Notes: generated by a model from the letters alone, not told the origin. 64,000 bases of DNA from an uncultured bacterium (GCA_913053845.1 CAJXGD010000004.1:1-64000); one strand, 5' to 3'; numbered from the stretch's first letter, positions 17,635 through 26,380 are shown. Numbers and translations: made by a program.

Positions 17635-18192
17635 TTATCCCTGCACTTGCCCTGCACAAGGCTCGATTGGATAATGAGCTGTGATCCACTCTCCGATGAC
17701 GTTCCGGCGGGCCAGATGATGCGCGTAGTGCAGATGCAGGCATTTGACCCGCTCGAGGTCGCCCAGCCCCCCGATGCCGCGCTCCCAAAAGGCAGCCCAC
17801 CAGCGCGGATCACGCCGCACCCGCTCTTTGTCTCGTTGATTTAACGAGCTCCAGCGCTCCAGTTGATAGGCGCGTTGGTCACTAGCATAGCGCGCGCGCA
17901 GCCGGACGTCGCTGCGGAACAGCTCTTCAAGCTTACGAATCAGTCCCTGATGCTCTAGCTTAGCAATCTGGCGAACCAGCCTGGGGCAGCTCAGCCAAAA
18001 GATGGTCGGGAAGGGCTCTAATAGGCCGGCTTTGTTCTCGATCAGCGGATAGACTCGAATCACCTGGGGATGGCCGGCCAGGCAGTAGCGCTCGACCTGC
18101 AATAACCCTCGCGGCTCTCGACCTAACTGGCGGGCGATAAGCCCCAGTTCTTCTGGGCTGACCTCGGATCGCTGGCTGATTGCGGGGCACAT
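17635..18192 (-). CDS. DUF501 family protein
   Basis: A 185-residue cytoplasmic protein of the uncharacterised DUF501 family. The family pattern is seen as IARQLGREPRGLLQVERYCLAGHPQVIRV near residue 20 and PTIFWLSCPRLVRQIAKLE near 62. A basic, Trp-rich C-terminal half follows (DPRWWAAFWERGIGG). DUF501 is widespread in Actinobacteria and some deep-branching phyla, often near enolase, FtsB or Ppx, but no such neighbours are here. It starts 7 bp after the PLD lipoprotein gene and is probably the last gene of the pdhA-like operon. Function unknown. Confidence 0.78.
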   Translation of the reverse strand: MCPAISQRSEVSPEELGLIARQLGREPRGLLQVERYCLAGHPQVIRVYPLIENKAGLLEPFPTIFWLSCPRLVRQIAKLEHQGLIRKLEELFRSDVRLRARYASDQRAYQLERWSSLNQRDKERVRRDPRWWAAFWERGIGGLGDLERVKCLHLHYAHHLARRNVIGEWITAHYPIEPCAGQVQG

Positions 18193-18199
18193 AGCTCGA

Positions 18200-19897
18200 T
18201 CAGGGCGAGGGCGGCGCTTCGCAATCCAGACAGCGCACTTGCCAGGGCTCGGTCACCTCAATCTCCGGACCGTTGTACTCGCCTAATTCGCCTGTGAGCT
18301 CGATCTGACGCCCCTGGAGAGCAAAGAGATCCAACCCGGAGCCGTTAAAGTGCGAGATGGCGCAGCTAGGAACAAAGCCGGTAAAGTCGGTCTGATAGTC
18401 CTTGCCGGCGTCCAGGAAGATATTGCCCTTCTTCGATTGGAAAACCCCCTGCACGGCGTAGCGCACCGTGACCGTTTGCCCCAGATATTTTCTCTCTTTG
18501 GCGCTCTCGGTTGACAAGAGGGCAATGTCGCCCGGTACGCTGGCCTCACGCTCGTTGGAGTAGCCGGTCCACTGTCCGGCGCTCCGGCTCCTCACCCGAT
18601 AAAAATAGCGCCTTCCCGGCGAGAGCCCCCGATCGACATAGTACCAGGCACTGCCCGGCAGGTCGGCGCGCTGCTCGCAAGGTCCAGCGGAAGAGCTCGC
18701 TCGGCAGACCTCATACCGATCAATCAGGCCCATCTGCTGCGGTCGCCAACTGACCAGTGCCGTGCCGTCGCCCGCCGTACCGAACTGCTGGATCTCCACC
18801 CGCGGTGGCTCGCTCCTGTCCGATTGGTAGCGCAGGGCATCCTGATAGAGCCGGTCAAAGTTCTGACGATAGCGCTCCGCGACCTTGGCGCTGCGGATCA
18901 CCAGCAGGTCTTCATCGTTGGCCCCACTAGGGCTGGTCCCCAGACCGGAGGCCGACCAGTTGGCCGAGCCGGAGACCACGATCTGATCGTCAATCACGGC
19001 ATACTTGTCGTGCAGCAACCCGGGGTCGGCATCCAGCGTTCCGATGCCAGCTTGCAGCAACTCGTCCACCTTGGAGAACTGGCAGCCTGCCAGGCCGGTG
19101 AAGTCCCAGATGGCCTGGATCGTCACCCCCCGTTGCTGGGCCGCTAAGAGCGCCTGGAAAATATCGTTCTGGGTGAAGGCGAACATGGCGATCTCGATGC
19201 TGGACTTTGCCTGCTCGATCAACTGTTGCAGCATTTTCTCCGGGTGATCGGCGGGCGAGAAATAAATTGCGATCGGCGTGCCGTTAAGCTGAAAACGCTC
19301 TTGATTATTGTCCTCGCTCTGGCGGCCGAATTTCTTTTGGACGAACATTTGGGTGAATTCAGCCTCATAGGCCCTTGCCACGGCTTGATCAACGATCTGG
19401 ATCGCATTGTTGGCATCGAAGTAAAGCCCTGCTTTGGTCCAGTTGGTCGAGCCGGACCAGACGGTTTCTCCGTCTACTATGACGAACTTATCGTGCATCA
19501 GGCGTCGGTTGTTATCCAACTGCAACTGCACACAGGAGGGGAACGGCTGACCGTGGAAGGTCCCGCGCTCGAGCAGCAGCCTGACCCGCACCCCCCGGCG
19601 GCAGGCCCGCTCCAGCGCTTGCATAATCGGCTGGGCGCTGACGCTGTAGACGGCGGCATCGAGCGACTTAGCCGCCGAGTCCAGCAGGGCGATCAGCGCC
19701 GGGGCGAGCTGACCCCCCTGGGCTTTCAGGTCGGTCATCAGCGGCAGACCGGCTAAGGGGTCATTGAAGTAGACGTTCAGCGAGCTGGGCCCGCTCTGAC
19801 CAGCGTTGCTCTGACCGGAGCAGGCGCTCAGTCCCCCGGCGAGCAGGGCTACGATCATCATCGCGCTGAGTGCCATACGTGTTAGCCTGCCGGACAT
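18200..19897 (-). CDS. Secreted phospholipase D-fold lipoprotein with FnIII and OB-like domains
   Basis: A 565-residue exported protein. Its lipoprotein signal has lipobox LSAC (Cys26). Two PLD catalytic motifs, HDKFVIVDGETVWSGSTNW (H135) and HDKYAVIDDQIVVSGSANW (H296), form one active site that could cleave nucleic acid or phospholipid. Next comes a fibronectin III domain (about 365-455, ALVSWRPQQMGLIDRYEVCRA), then an OB-fold-like domain (about 470-560) ending near GPEIEVTEPWQV. This resembles a surface-anchored nuclease more than a lipase. Start ATG 19897 was chosen because it opens the signal peptide 8 bp after the preceding stop. A longer frame lies inside the E1 alpha gene and is rejected. 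Confidence 0.87.
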   Translation of the reverse strand: MSGRLTRMALSAMMIVALLAGGLSACSGQSNAGQSGPSSLNVYFNDPLAGLPLMTDLKAQGGQLAPALIALLDSAAKSLDAAVYSVSAQPIMQALERACRRGVRVRLLLERGTFHGQPFPSCVQLQLDNNRRLMHDKFVIVDGETVWSGSTNWTKAGLYFDANNAIQIVDQAVARAYEAEFTQMFVQKKFGRQSEDNNQERFQLNGTPIAIYFSPADHPEKMLQQLIEQAKSSIEIAMFAFTQNDIFQALLAAQQRGVTIQAIWDFTGLAGCQFSKVDELLQAGIGTLDADPGLLHDKYAVIDDQIVVSGSANWSASGLGTSPSGANDEDLLVIRSAKVAERYRQNFDRLYQDALRYQSDRSEPPRVEIQQFGTAGDGTALVSWRPQQMGLIDRYEVCRASSSAGPCEQRADLPGSAWYYVDRGLSPGRRYFYRVRSRSAGQWTGYSNEREASVPGDIALLSTESAKERKYLGQTVTVRYAVQGVFQSKKGNIFLDAGKDYQTDFTGFVPSCAISHFNGSGLDLFALQGRQIELTGELGEYNGPEIEVTEPWQVRCLDCEAPPSP

Positions 19898-19904
19898 GAG
19901 CGTC

Positions 19905-21029
19905 TCAGTCTTGCTCTTTTCTGCTCTGGAGCTGGGTGCGCAGCTCGCGCAACTGGGCTTGCAGATGCCAAGGCATCCGGGCATACACGTCCTCGAAGAG
20001 GCTCTCAGGCGCCGGGGGAGCGGCCGCCTCGGCGACCGCGATAGCCTGGCCGATCTCTTCGTCCAGTGCTTGGCGCAGCGTCTCATCGTCACCATCGCTC
20101 CAGAGTTCTTTAGCTTGGAGATAATGGGCAAATCGCTTGATAGGATCACGCTTTTGCCAGGTGCGTACCTCGGCCTGGCTGCGATAGCGGCTGGGGTCGT
20201 CCGAGGAGGAGTGACCGCCGACGCGATAGGTCACGGCTTCGATCAGCGTCGGTCCACCTCCGGAGCGGGCTCGCTCGGTGGCCTCTTTGGTGGCACGATA
20301 GACGGCCAGCACGTCGTTGCCGTCCACCCGCAGGCCGGGGAAGCCGTAGGCCTCGGCCTTGACGGCTATATTGGGCGCCGCCGTCTGCCGGGCCAGGGGA
20401 ACCGAGATGGCCCACTGGTTGTTCTGGCAGAGGAAGACCACCGGGGCGCGCGCGACGCCGGCGAAGTTCATCGCCACATGAAAATCCCCTTCGGAAGTGG
20501 CGCCGTCGCCCAGATAGGCCAGGGCGACCAGCGGATCGCCTTTGAGCTTGGCCGCCCAGGCGAAGCCGACCGCGTGGGGCAACTGGGTGGCGATGCAACT
20601 GGACCAACTGACGAAATGGGAGGGTTGATGTGAATAGTGACAGGGCATCTGGTGACCCTGCTGCAGGTCGAGGGAGTTGCCGATGCACTGAGCTACCAGT
20701 TGCTCCAGAGGGTAGCCGCGCAGCAGGGCGGCTCCTCCCTGACGCAAGGCGGGGAAGATCCAATCTTCCGGCCGCAAGGCGTAGGCGCTGCCGATCACGC
20801 TGGCCTCTTCGCCGGTGGAGACGCCGTAGAAACCGATGCGGCCCTGGCGCTGCAGCTTGAGCAGCCGTTCATCGAGCAGCCGGGTGAGCAGCATGGCCCG
20901 ATAGAGCCGCTGCAGCTCCTCCGGGTCCAGTTGCGGATCGAGTTGGGGGTCGGCCCGTCCCGTTTCAGCCAGCACTTGCAACAGGTCGGCGCTTTTCTTT
21001 CCTGATCGTGGTTTGGTGCTCTTGGGCAT
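19905..21029 (-). CDS. pdhA: Thiamine-dependent 2-oxoacid dehydrogenase E1 alpha subunit
   Basis: The alpha subunit of a pyruvate- or branched-chain-type dehydrogenase E1, which decarboxylates a 2-oxoacid on thiamine diphosphate and passes the acyl group to E2 lipoate. It has 374 residues from ATG 21029, which follows GGAGAG. The TPP-binding motif GDGATSEGDFHVAMNFAGV...NNQWAIS lies near residues 185-225, and the phosphorylation-loop-like GGHSSSDDPSRYR near 285. A short tandem repeat (DPQLDPQLDPEE) sits before the first helix. The E1 beta, E2 and E3 genes are not adjacent, unlike most bacterial loci; they may be encoded elsewhere. The substrate cannot be read from sequence alone. Confidence 0.9.
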   Translation of the reverse strand: MPKSTKPRSGKKSADLLQVLAETGRADPQLDPQLDPEELQRLYRAMLLTRLLDERLLKLQRQGRIGFYGVSTGEEASVIGSAYALRPEDWIFPALRQGGAALLRGYPLEQLVAQCIGNSLDLQQGHQMPCHYSHQPSHFVSWSSCIATQLPHAVGFAWAAKLKGDPLVALAYLGDGATSEGDFHVAMNFAGVARAPVVFLCQNNQWAISVPLARQTAAPNIAVKAEAYGFPGLRVDGNDVLAVYRATKEATERARSGGGPTLIEAVTYRVGGHSSSDDPSRYRSQAEVRTWQKRDPIKRFAHYLQAKELWSDGDDETLRQALDEEIGQAIAVAEAAAPPAPESLFEDVYARMPWHLQAQLRELRTQLQSRKEQD

Positions 21030-21084
21030 CGGGTGCTCTCCTTCCATAGGAGTGTCTAGCCATACGCTCCTACTGATCTCCGTC

Positions 21085-21113
21085 ATTCTAGGTCAAGTGC
21101 AGACCGAAGGCAA
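21085..21113 (-). promoter_or_regulatory. Promoter of the pdhA-PLD-DUF501 operon
   Basis: On the minus strand TTGCCT-N17-TAGAAT lies about 55 bp upstream of the E1 alpha start. It is divergent from the RNA promoter at 21143. Confidence 0.55.
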
Positions 21114-21142
21114 ATTGCTTCCGTCAGAAAGAGTGCGCCAGG

Positions 21143-21151
21143 TGATATAAT
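21143..21151 (+). promoter_or_regulatory. Extended -10 promoter of the structured RNA
   Basis: TGA-TATAAT is a perfect -10 with an upstream TG; no good -35 is visible. Predicted initiation near 21158-21161 coincides with the first base of the terminal helix at 21162. Confidence 0.6.
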
Positions 21152-21161
21152 ACTCTCTGAA

Positions 21162-21522
21162 GCGACTTGACAAGAGGTGAGTGGCTAGGTATAGTAGTAA
21201 AAGGCCGAAGCAAGGTTCTTTGGCCTGAAGGGTAGTAAAGAGGGCAAACGGTTAGACTTAGAGGAGGGAATATTACGATATATCCTCTCACTTCCCAAGT
21301 GAGGCTTACCTCCCACGGCTTGGCCGCGGCACCCTTCGTGCGTAGAGCACTAGAGACTCTACCAGCTGCCAGGGTTTTGCTCGCGTAGTTTGCCTCCTTA
21401 AACGCGGGATTTTTCCCCAGCGGTTCTTAAACAGCGGGGGTGCCGCGGCACAAGCCACTCTTCCCCTCAGTGCCATACTGGCAGCGCAGAGTAGCTCAGA
21501 GCTGCTCAGTTTGTCAAGTCGC
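21162..21522 (+). ncRNA. Unclassified large structured RNA, about 361 nt
   Basis: No convincing reading frame lies in the 21030-21642 gap, but nested long-range helices do. The terminal helix is GCGACTTGACAA (21162-21173) with TTGTCAAGTCGC (21511-21522). A second helix is GAGTGGCT (21179-21186) with AGCCACTC (21453-21460). A third is GCCGCGGCACCC (21323-21334) with GGGTGCCGCGGC (21438-21449). Local hairpins: 21202-21226 (9 bp), CTCACTT-CCC-AAGTGAG (21287-21303), GTAGAG/CTCTAC near 21342-21362, and GAGTAGCT/AGCTGCTC near 21490-21508. GGCAAAC (21243-21249) complements GTTTGCC (21388-21394), a possible pseudoknot. I saw no signature of RNase P, tmRNA, SRP or 6S RNA. No U-tract follows 21522. The remainder to 21642 holds a 7-bp hairpin (21567-21593) and the next ribosome-binding site. 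A MITE with terminal inverted repeats is the alternative. Confidence 0.6.
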
Positions 21523-21642
21523 TCGGCTTAGCGCTGGCGCGATAGGGGTTTGCGCGGCTCTCTCCGATGATCTATAGTCAAGCCATCATCGCTCTAGGGC
21601 ACTCTCTAGCGCTTCAGTATCTGTGATAAGGAGGATTTTCAG

Positions 21643-24600
21643 ATGGCTTCACCTGGCTACTATCGCTTTCCCACACTACATAATCAGCAGGTTGTCTTCG
21701 TCAGTGAGGATGACCTGTGGACCGTCCCGACCGGCGGCGGCCTGGCCCGCCGCTTGACCTCCGGCCTGGGCTCGGCCAGCTCGCCCACCCTCTCCCCCGA
21801 TGGCCAATGGCTGGCCTTCTCCGGTCGAGACGAGGGACCCACCGAGGTCTATCTCATGCCCGCCCAGGGCGGCCCGCCCCAACGCCTGACCTTCTTGGGC
21901 GGCAACCTGCTGGTGGTGGGCTGGAGCCCTGAAGGGCGGATTCTCTTTGCGGCCAACGCCGCAGAGCCCTTCGCCAATATCTTTCGGCTCTATGCCCTCT
22001 CGCCCCAAGCAGGCGAGTCTCCGGAGCTTTTGCCCACCGGCCCGGCGCTCAGCCTCTCTTATGGCCCCCAGGGCGGCCGGGTCATCGGTCGCAATGCGAT
22101 AGACCCAGCACGCTGGAAGCGCTATCGCGGCGGCACCACCGGCGACCTCTGGATAGATCCGCAGGGCTCAGGGGACTGGCGGCGACTGCTCAAGCTGCCG
22201 GGCAACCTCTCCCGACCGATGTGGATCGGCAAGCGCATCTTCTTCCTCTCCGATCATGAAGGCGTAGGTAATCTTTACTCTTGCCTGCCTTCCGGTCGCA
22301 GCTTAAAGCGTCATACTGACCATGACGAGTTTTACGTGAGATATCCCGCCTCCGACGGCAAGCGCATCGTCTATCATGCCGGCGCGGATCTGTATATCTA
22401 CGATCCGGCGAGCGAAAAGAGCGCTCCCATCGAGATTGAGTATCGCAGCCCCCGCACCCAGCGGCAACGCAAGTTCGTCCAGCCGGCCAAATATTTTGAG
22501 GAGTATGACCTGCATCCTCAAGGGCATCTCTTGGCCCTCACCATGCGTGGCAAGGCTTTTACGCTGGGCAACTGGGAGGGGCCGGTGGTGCAGCATGGCC
22601 AGCCGGACGGCGTGCGCTCGCGCCTGGCCCACTGGCTCAGCGACGGTAAGCGACTGGTGGTCGTCTCCGATGCCCAAGGCGAAGAGCAGTTGGAGATTCA
22701 CCAGGCCGAAGGTCCGGAAGCGCCTCAATGCCTCAAGCTCGCGCTGGACATCGGCTCTCCCACTGAGCTGCGCGTCTCGCCGCTGGCCGACCAGCTCGCG
22801 CTGGCCAATCATCGCAATGAGCTGATCCTGGTAGATCTTAAAACCAAAAAGGCGCGCTTGCTCGATAAGAGCCCCTATGCACCGATCACCGGCTTCGACT
22901 GGTCGCCGGACGGGCGCTGGTTGGCCTATAGCTGCGCTCAAAGCCGGCATACCGCGGTGATCAAGCTCTGCGATACCGAGTCTGGCCAGCTCCATACGGT
23001 CACCAAGCCGGTCCTGCAGGATATCTCGCCGGTCTTCGATCCCGAAGGCAAATATCTGTACTTCTTATCTTACCGCGAATTCGATCCGGTCTACGACAGC
23101 TTGCAGTTCGACTTGGGCTTTCCGCGCGGGGCGCGTCCCTATCTGCTCACGCTGCAAAAGGAGCTGCGCTCGCCGTTCGTGCCGGTGCCCGAGCCGCCTA
23201 ATGAGAAGGAGAAAGCTCAAGAGGGCCCAAAAACCACCTCCGAGGACCCAGAGGCCCAGCAGGAGGAGAAGCCTGCTCCGGTCGTGATAGACCTTGAGGG
23301 CATCGAAGAGCGTCTGCTGGCCTTCCCCGTCTCCGATGGGCGATACCAGCAGATCGCTGCGATCAAGGGCAAACTGCTCTACAGTGAGCTGCCGATCGAG
23401 GGCAGCCTCAAGCATAACTGGTTTCAGATGAGTGAGCCGCCGGCCAAGGCAACGCTCAAGGCCTATGATTTTGAGTCAAAAAAAGAAGAGACGCTGATCA
23501 GTGGCCTGACCAGCTTTAAGCTCTCCGGAGATCACCGGACGCTGGTCTATCGCGCCGGCAATCGCCTGCGGGTGCTCAAAGCGGGCGAGAAGCCCGATGA
23601 GAAGCTGGCCAAAGAGCCGGCCGGCCACAAGTCTGGCTGGATCGACCTGAGCCGGGTCAAGATATCGGTGGTGCCCCCGGCCGAATGGCGTCAGATGTAC
23701 CGTGAGGCCTGGCGACTGCAGCGCGATCACTTCTGGACCCCGGATATGTCGCAGGTGGACTGGCCAGCGATCTATCAGCGCTATCTACCCCTGCTGGAGC
23801 GGGTGAGCAGCCGGGCAGAGTTCTCGGACCTGCTGTGGGAGATGCAGGGCGAGCTGGGCACCTCGCACGCCTACGAGATCGGCGGGGACTATCGGCCGGA
23901 GCCCCATTACGACCTGGGCTTCTTGGGAGCAGATCTGGTCTATGATCGGAAAATTAAAGTCTGGCGGATCGTGCGCATCATTCGCGGCGATCCCTGGGAC
24001 GATGAAAAGAGCTCTCCATTGGGACGACCGGGGCTAGGGGTACAGGAAGGGGATACGCTGCTGGCCATCGGCGGACGACCTTTGGATGAAAAACTCTCGC
24101 CGGCCGAGCTGTTGGTTGATCAGGCCGGGGTGGAAATCCTGCTCACTGTGGGCGATGAGCGGGGCAAACACCCCCGCAACCTAGCAGTGAAAACGTTGAG
24201 CGGCGAGACGCCGGCGCGCTATCGCGACTGGGTAGAGCAAAATCGCCGCTATGTCCATGAGCAAACTGGAGGCCGGGTGGGCTATCTGCACATCCCCGAC
24301 ATGGGGCCGCGAGGCTACTCCGAATTCCACCGTTACTTTCTCGCTGAGATTGACCGCGAGGGGCTGATCGTTGACGTGCGCTTCAACGGCGGGGGGCACG
24401 TTTCCGAGCTTATCTTGGAGAAATTGGCCCGCCGCCGCGTTGCCTACACCCAAACGCGCTGGTTTGGCACTGAGCCCTATCCTCAGGATTCGGTGGCCGG
24501 CCCGCTGGTGGCACTCACCAACGAGTATGCCGGCTCGGACGGTGATATCTTCTCGCACAACTTCAAGCTGCTCAAGCTGGGCCCACTGTTGGGGATGCGC

Positions 24601-24894
24601 ACCTGGGGTGGGGTGATCGGCATCTGGCCCCGACAGCGGCTGGTGGACGGTGGGATCACTACGCAACCGGAGTTCTCCTTCTGGTTCAAGGACGTGGGCT
24701 GGGGCGTGGAGAATTACGGTACCGATCCCGACATCCCCGTCGAGATGCGCCCGCAGGACTACGTAGCCGGTCGGGATCCGCAACTGGAGCGCACAGTAGA
24801 GGAAGCCACCAAGCTGCTGGAGGCTCATCCACCCGCTCGGCCTGATCTGAGCGAGCGGCCCAGTCGCCGGCAGCCTCGATTGCCGGAGCGATAG
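21643..24894 (+). CDS. Tricorn protease homologue
   Basis: A 1083-residue cytosolic giant serine peptidase that trims proteasome- or Lon-type peptide products to 2-4 residues. An N-terminal six-bladed propeller (about 1-300, with LTSGLGSASSPTLSPDGQWLAFSGRD) and a second WD-like propeller (about 310-660) precede a C1 helical bundle. Then come a PDZ domain (about 755-850) and the S41-type C2 domain. The catalytic residues fall at His742 (GTSHAYE), Ser965 (EYAGSDGD) and Glu1023 (GWGVENYGTDPDI). This nearly matches Thermoplasma tricorn His746/Ser965/Glu1023, so activity is likely. A charged Glu/Pro/Lys linker near 520-545 is species-specific. ATG 21643 follows AAGGAGGA. The next gene is a peptidase on the same strand 28 bp away. 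Confidence 0.95.
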   Translation: MASPGYYRFPTLHNQQVVFVSEDDLWTVPTGGGLARRLTSGLGSASSPTLSPDGQWLAFSGRDEGPTEVYLMPAQGGPPQRLTFLGGNLLVVGWSPEGRILFAANAAEPFANIFRLYALSPQAGESPELLPTGPALSLSYGPQGGRVIGRNAIDPARWKRYRGGTTGDLWIDPQGSGDWRRLLKLPGNLSRPMWIGKRIFFLSDHEGVGNLYSCLPSGRSLKRHTDHDEFYVRYPASDGKRIVYHAGADLYIYDPASEKSAPIEIEYRSPRTQRQRKFVQPAKYFEEYDLHPQGHLLALTMRGKAFTLGNWEGPVVQHGQPDGVRSRLAHWLSDGKRLVVVSDAQGEEQLEIHQAEGPEAPQCLKLALDIGSPTELRVSPLADQLALANHRNELILVDLKTKKARLLDKSPYAPITGFDWSPDGRWLAYSCAQSRHTAVIKLCDTESGQLHTVTKPVLQDISPVFDPEGKYLYFLSYREFDPVYDSLQFDLGFPRGARPYLLTLQKELRSPFVPVPEPPNEKEKAQEGPKTTSEDPEAQQEEKPAPVVIDLEGIEERLLAFPVSDGRYQQIAAIKGKLLYSELPIEGSLKHNWFQMSEPPAKATLKAYDFESKKEETLISGLTSFKLSGDHRTLVYRAGNRLRVLKAGEKPDEKLAKEPAGHKSGWIDLSRVKISVVPPAEWRQMYREAWRLQRDHFWTPDMSQVDWPAIYQRYLPLLERVSSRAEFSDLLWEMQGELGTSHAYEIGGDYRPEPHYDLGFLGADLVYDRKIKVWRIVRIIRGDPWDDEKSSPLGRPGLGVQEGDTLLAIGGRPLDEKLSPAELLVDQAGVEILLTVGDERGKHPRNLAVKTLSGETPARYRDWVEQNRRYVHEQTGGRVGYLHIPDMGPRGYSEFHRYFLAEIDREGLIVDVRFNGGGHVSELILEKLARRRVAYTQTRWFGTEPYPQDSVAGPLVALTNEYAGSDGDIFSHNFKLLKLGPLLGMRTWGGVIGIWPRQRLVDGGITTQPEFSFWFKDVGWGVENYGTDPDIPVEMRPQDYVAGRDPQLERTVEEATKLLEAHPPARPDLSERPSRRQPRLPER

Positions 24895-24922
24895 GAATAT
24901 GTTGTATTAAAGGAGAACGATC

Positions 24923-26281
24923 ATGCTGCCTGAGACTGTCGTAAGCTATCTCAACGAGCATTCGGAGCAGTTCGTCGCCGAGTTGCAGCGGCTCTGCCGT
25001 CAGCCGAGCGTCTCGGCCCAGAATCTGGGCTTGGGCGAGTGTGCCGAGCTGGTCAAGACGATGATGGAACAGGTGGGACTGCATACTCAGCTCTTTGAGT
25101 TGGAAGCCGGACCGCCGGTCGTCTACGGCGAGCTGCAGGGCCGCAGCGACAAGACGCTCATCTTCTACGATCATTATGACGTGCAGCCGCCGGAGCCGCT
25201 GGAACTGTGGCAGAGCGATCCCTGGGCGGCAGAGATCCGCGATGGGGTACTCTACGCGCGCGGGGCCTCGGACAACAAGTCGAACATCGTCTCACGGCTC
25301 AAGGCTATGGAGGCTTGGCTGCAAACCGCAGGGCAGTTGCCCTGTTCGGTCAAGTGGGTCATCGAGGGCGAAGAGGAGACGGGCAGCCGACACTTGGGCC
25401 AGTTCATTCGTGCCGAGCGCGCTCGCCTGGCCGGCGATGGCTGCATTTGGGAGTTCGGCGGGCTGGACGACGATGACATCCCGGCGATCGTCTTGGGGCT
25501 CAAGGGGATGCTCTATGTCGAGCTGACCGCCCGCGGCCCGGCGGCCGACCTGCATTCGGCGCGCGCGGCCATCGTGGAAAATCCGGCTTGGCGGCTTGTG
25601 CAAGCTCTGAGCACGATTCGCGATGCTGCGGGTCATGTCACGATCGAGGGTTGGTATGAGCGGGTGCGCGACTTCACCCCGGCGGAGCTGGCCGCGCTTG
25701 AGGCTGTGCCGCTACCTGAAGAAGAGCTCAAGCGAGAGCTGGGCATCGCGCATTTCCTGAATGACATGCACGGTCCGGAATTGAAAAAAGCCTTGGCGGG
25801 TGGCCCCACGGCCAACATCGCCGGGATTTGGGGAGGCTACAGGGGAGAAGGCCACAAGACGGTGCTGCCGGCCTCTGCCAAGGCCAAGCTCGACTTTCGC
25901 CTGGTGCCCGATCAAGAGCCCGAGGAGCTAGCCGAGCGGCTGCGCAGCCATCTGCAGCGCCACGGTTTTGGCGATCTCGAGCTGCAGATCCAGGCTGCAA
26001 GCCCGGCGGCGCGCACGCCGCTGGAAGCCGAGATCGTGCGGATGGCGCAGGAGACGGCGCGCCAGGTCTTCGCCAAGGAGCCGATTGTGCAGGTCAGCTC
26101 GGCCGGCTCAGGGCCGATGGCCCTCTTCAGCGATCTGCTCAAGCTGCCCACGGTAGCCATCGGCTGCAACCACAGCGGCAGCCAAACCCACTCGCCCAAC
26201 GAGAACCAGCGCCTGGACGTCTTCCTCGCCGGGACGCAGTGGATGGCCGCGATGCTAGAGCGCTTCGGGCAAGCAGGATAA
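24923..26281 (+). CDS. M20 family metallopeptidase (dipeptidase/deacylase)
   Basis: A 452-residue di-zinc enzyme of the ArgE/DapE/CPG2/carnosinase superfamily. The metal and catalytic signature YDHYDVQPPEPLELW (about 79-93) is followed by RGASDNKSN, and EGEEETGS supplies the general base Glu and a zinc ligand. The dimerisation insert lies about residues 190-310, and the C-terminus has CNHSGSQTHSPNEN with the last zinc His. The family hydrolyses dipeptides or N-acyl amino acids. Directly after tricorn it would logically finish peptides to free amino acids (inference). The start is supported by AAGGAGAA 8 nt upstream. Confidence 0.93.
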   Translation: MLPETVVSYLNEHSEQFVAELQRLCRQPSVSAQNLGLGECAELVKTMMEQVGLHTQLFELEAGPPVVYGELQGRSDKTLIFYDHYDVQPPEPLELWQSDPWAAEIRDGVLYARGASDNKSNIVSRLKAMEAWLQTAGQLPCSVKWVIEGEEETGSRHLGQFIRAERARLAGDGCIWEFGGLDDDDIPAIVLGLKGMLYVELTARGPAADLHSARAAIVENPAWRLVQALSTIRDAAGHVTIEGWYERVRDFTPAELAALEAVPLPEEELKRELGIAHFLNDMHGPELKKALAGGPTANIAGIWGGYRGEGHKTVLPASAKAKLDFRLVPDQEPEELAERLRSHLQRHGFGDLELQIQAASPAARTPLEAEIVRMAQETARQVFAKEPIVQVSSAGSGPMALFSDLLKLPTVAIGCNHSGSQTHSPNENQRLDVFLAGTQWMAAMLERFGQAG

Positions 26282-26330
26282 GGAGGGCTCAACGTAGAGC
26301 ACTTGCTCCAGGCACACCAACCTGTCATCT

Positions 26331-26360
26331 TTGACAAGCAGAGACCTTTGGTAAGATAAT
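26331..26360 (+). promoter_or_regulatory. Promoter of the MoxR cluster
   Basis: TTGACA (26331-26336), an 18-bp spacer and GATAAT (26355-26360) are followed by AGGAGG and ATG 26381. Confidence 0.65.
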
Positions 26361-26380
26361 AGGGTGCAGGAGGTCTGGCT

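Noticed and set aside
21162-21522. RNase P, tmRNA, SRP or 6S RNA as identity of the structured RNA
   Set aside because: I looked for the RNase P GAGGAAAGUC core, the tmRNA TPsiC-like end, the SRP GGUCAGG domain and the long single 6S hairpin on both strands, and found none.
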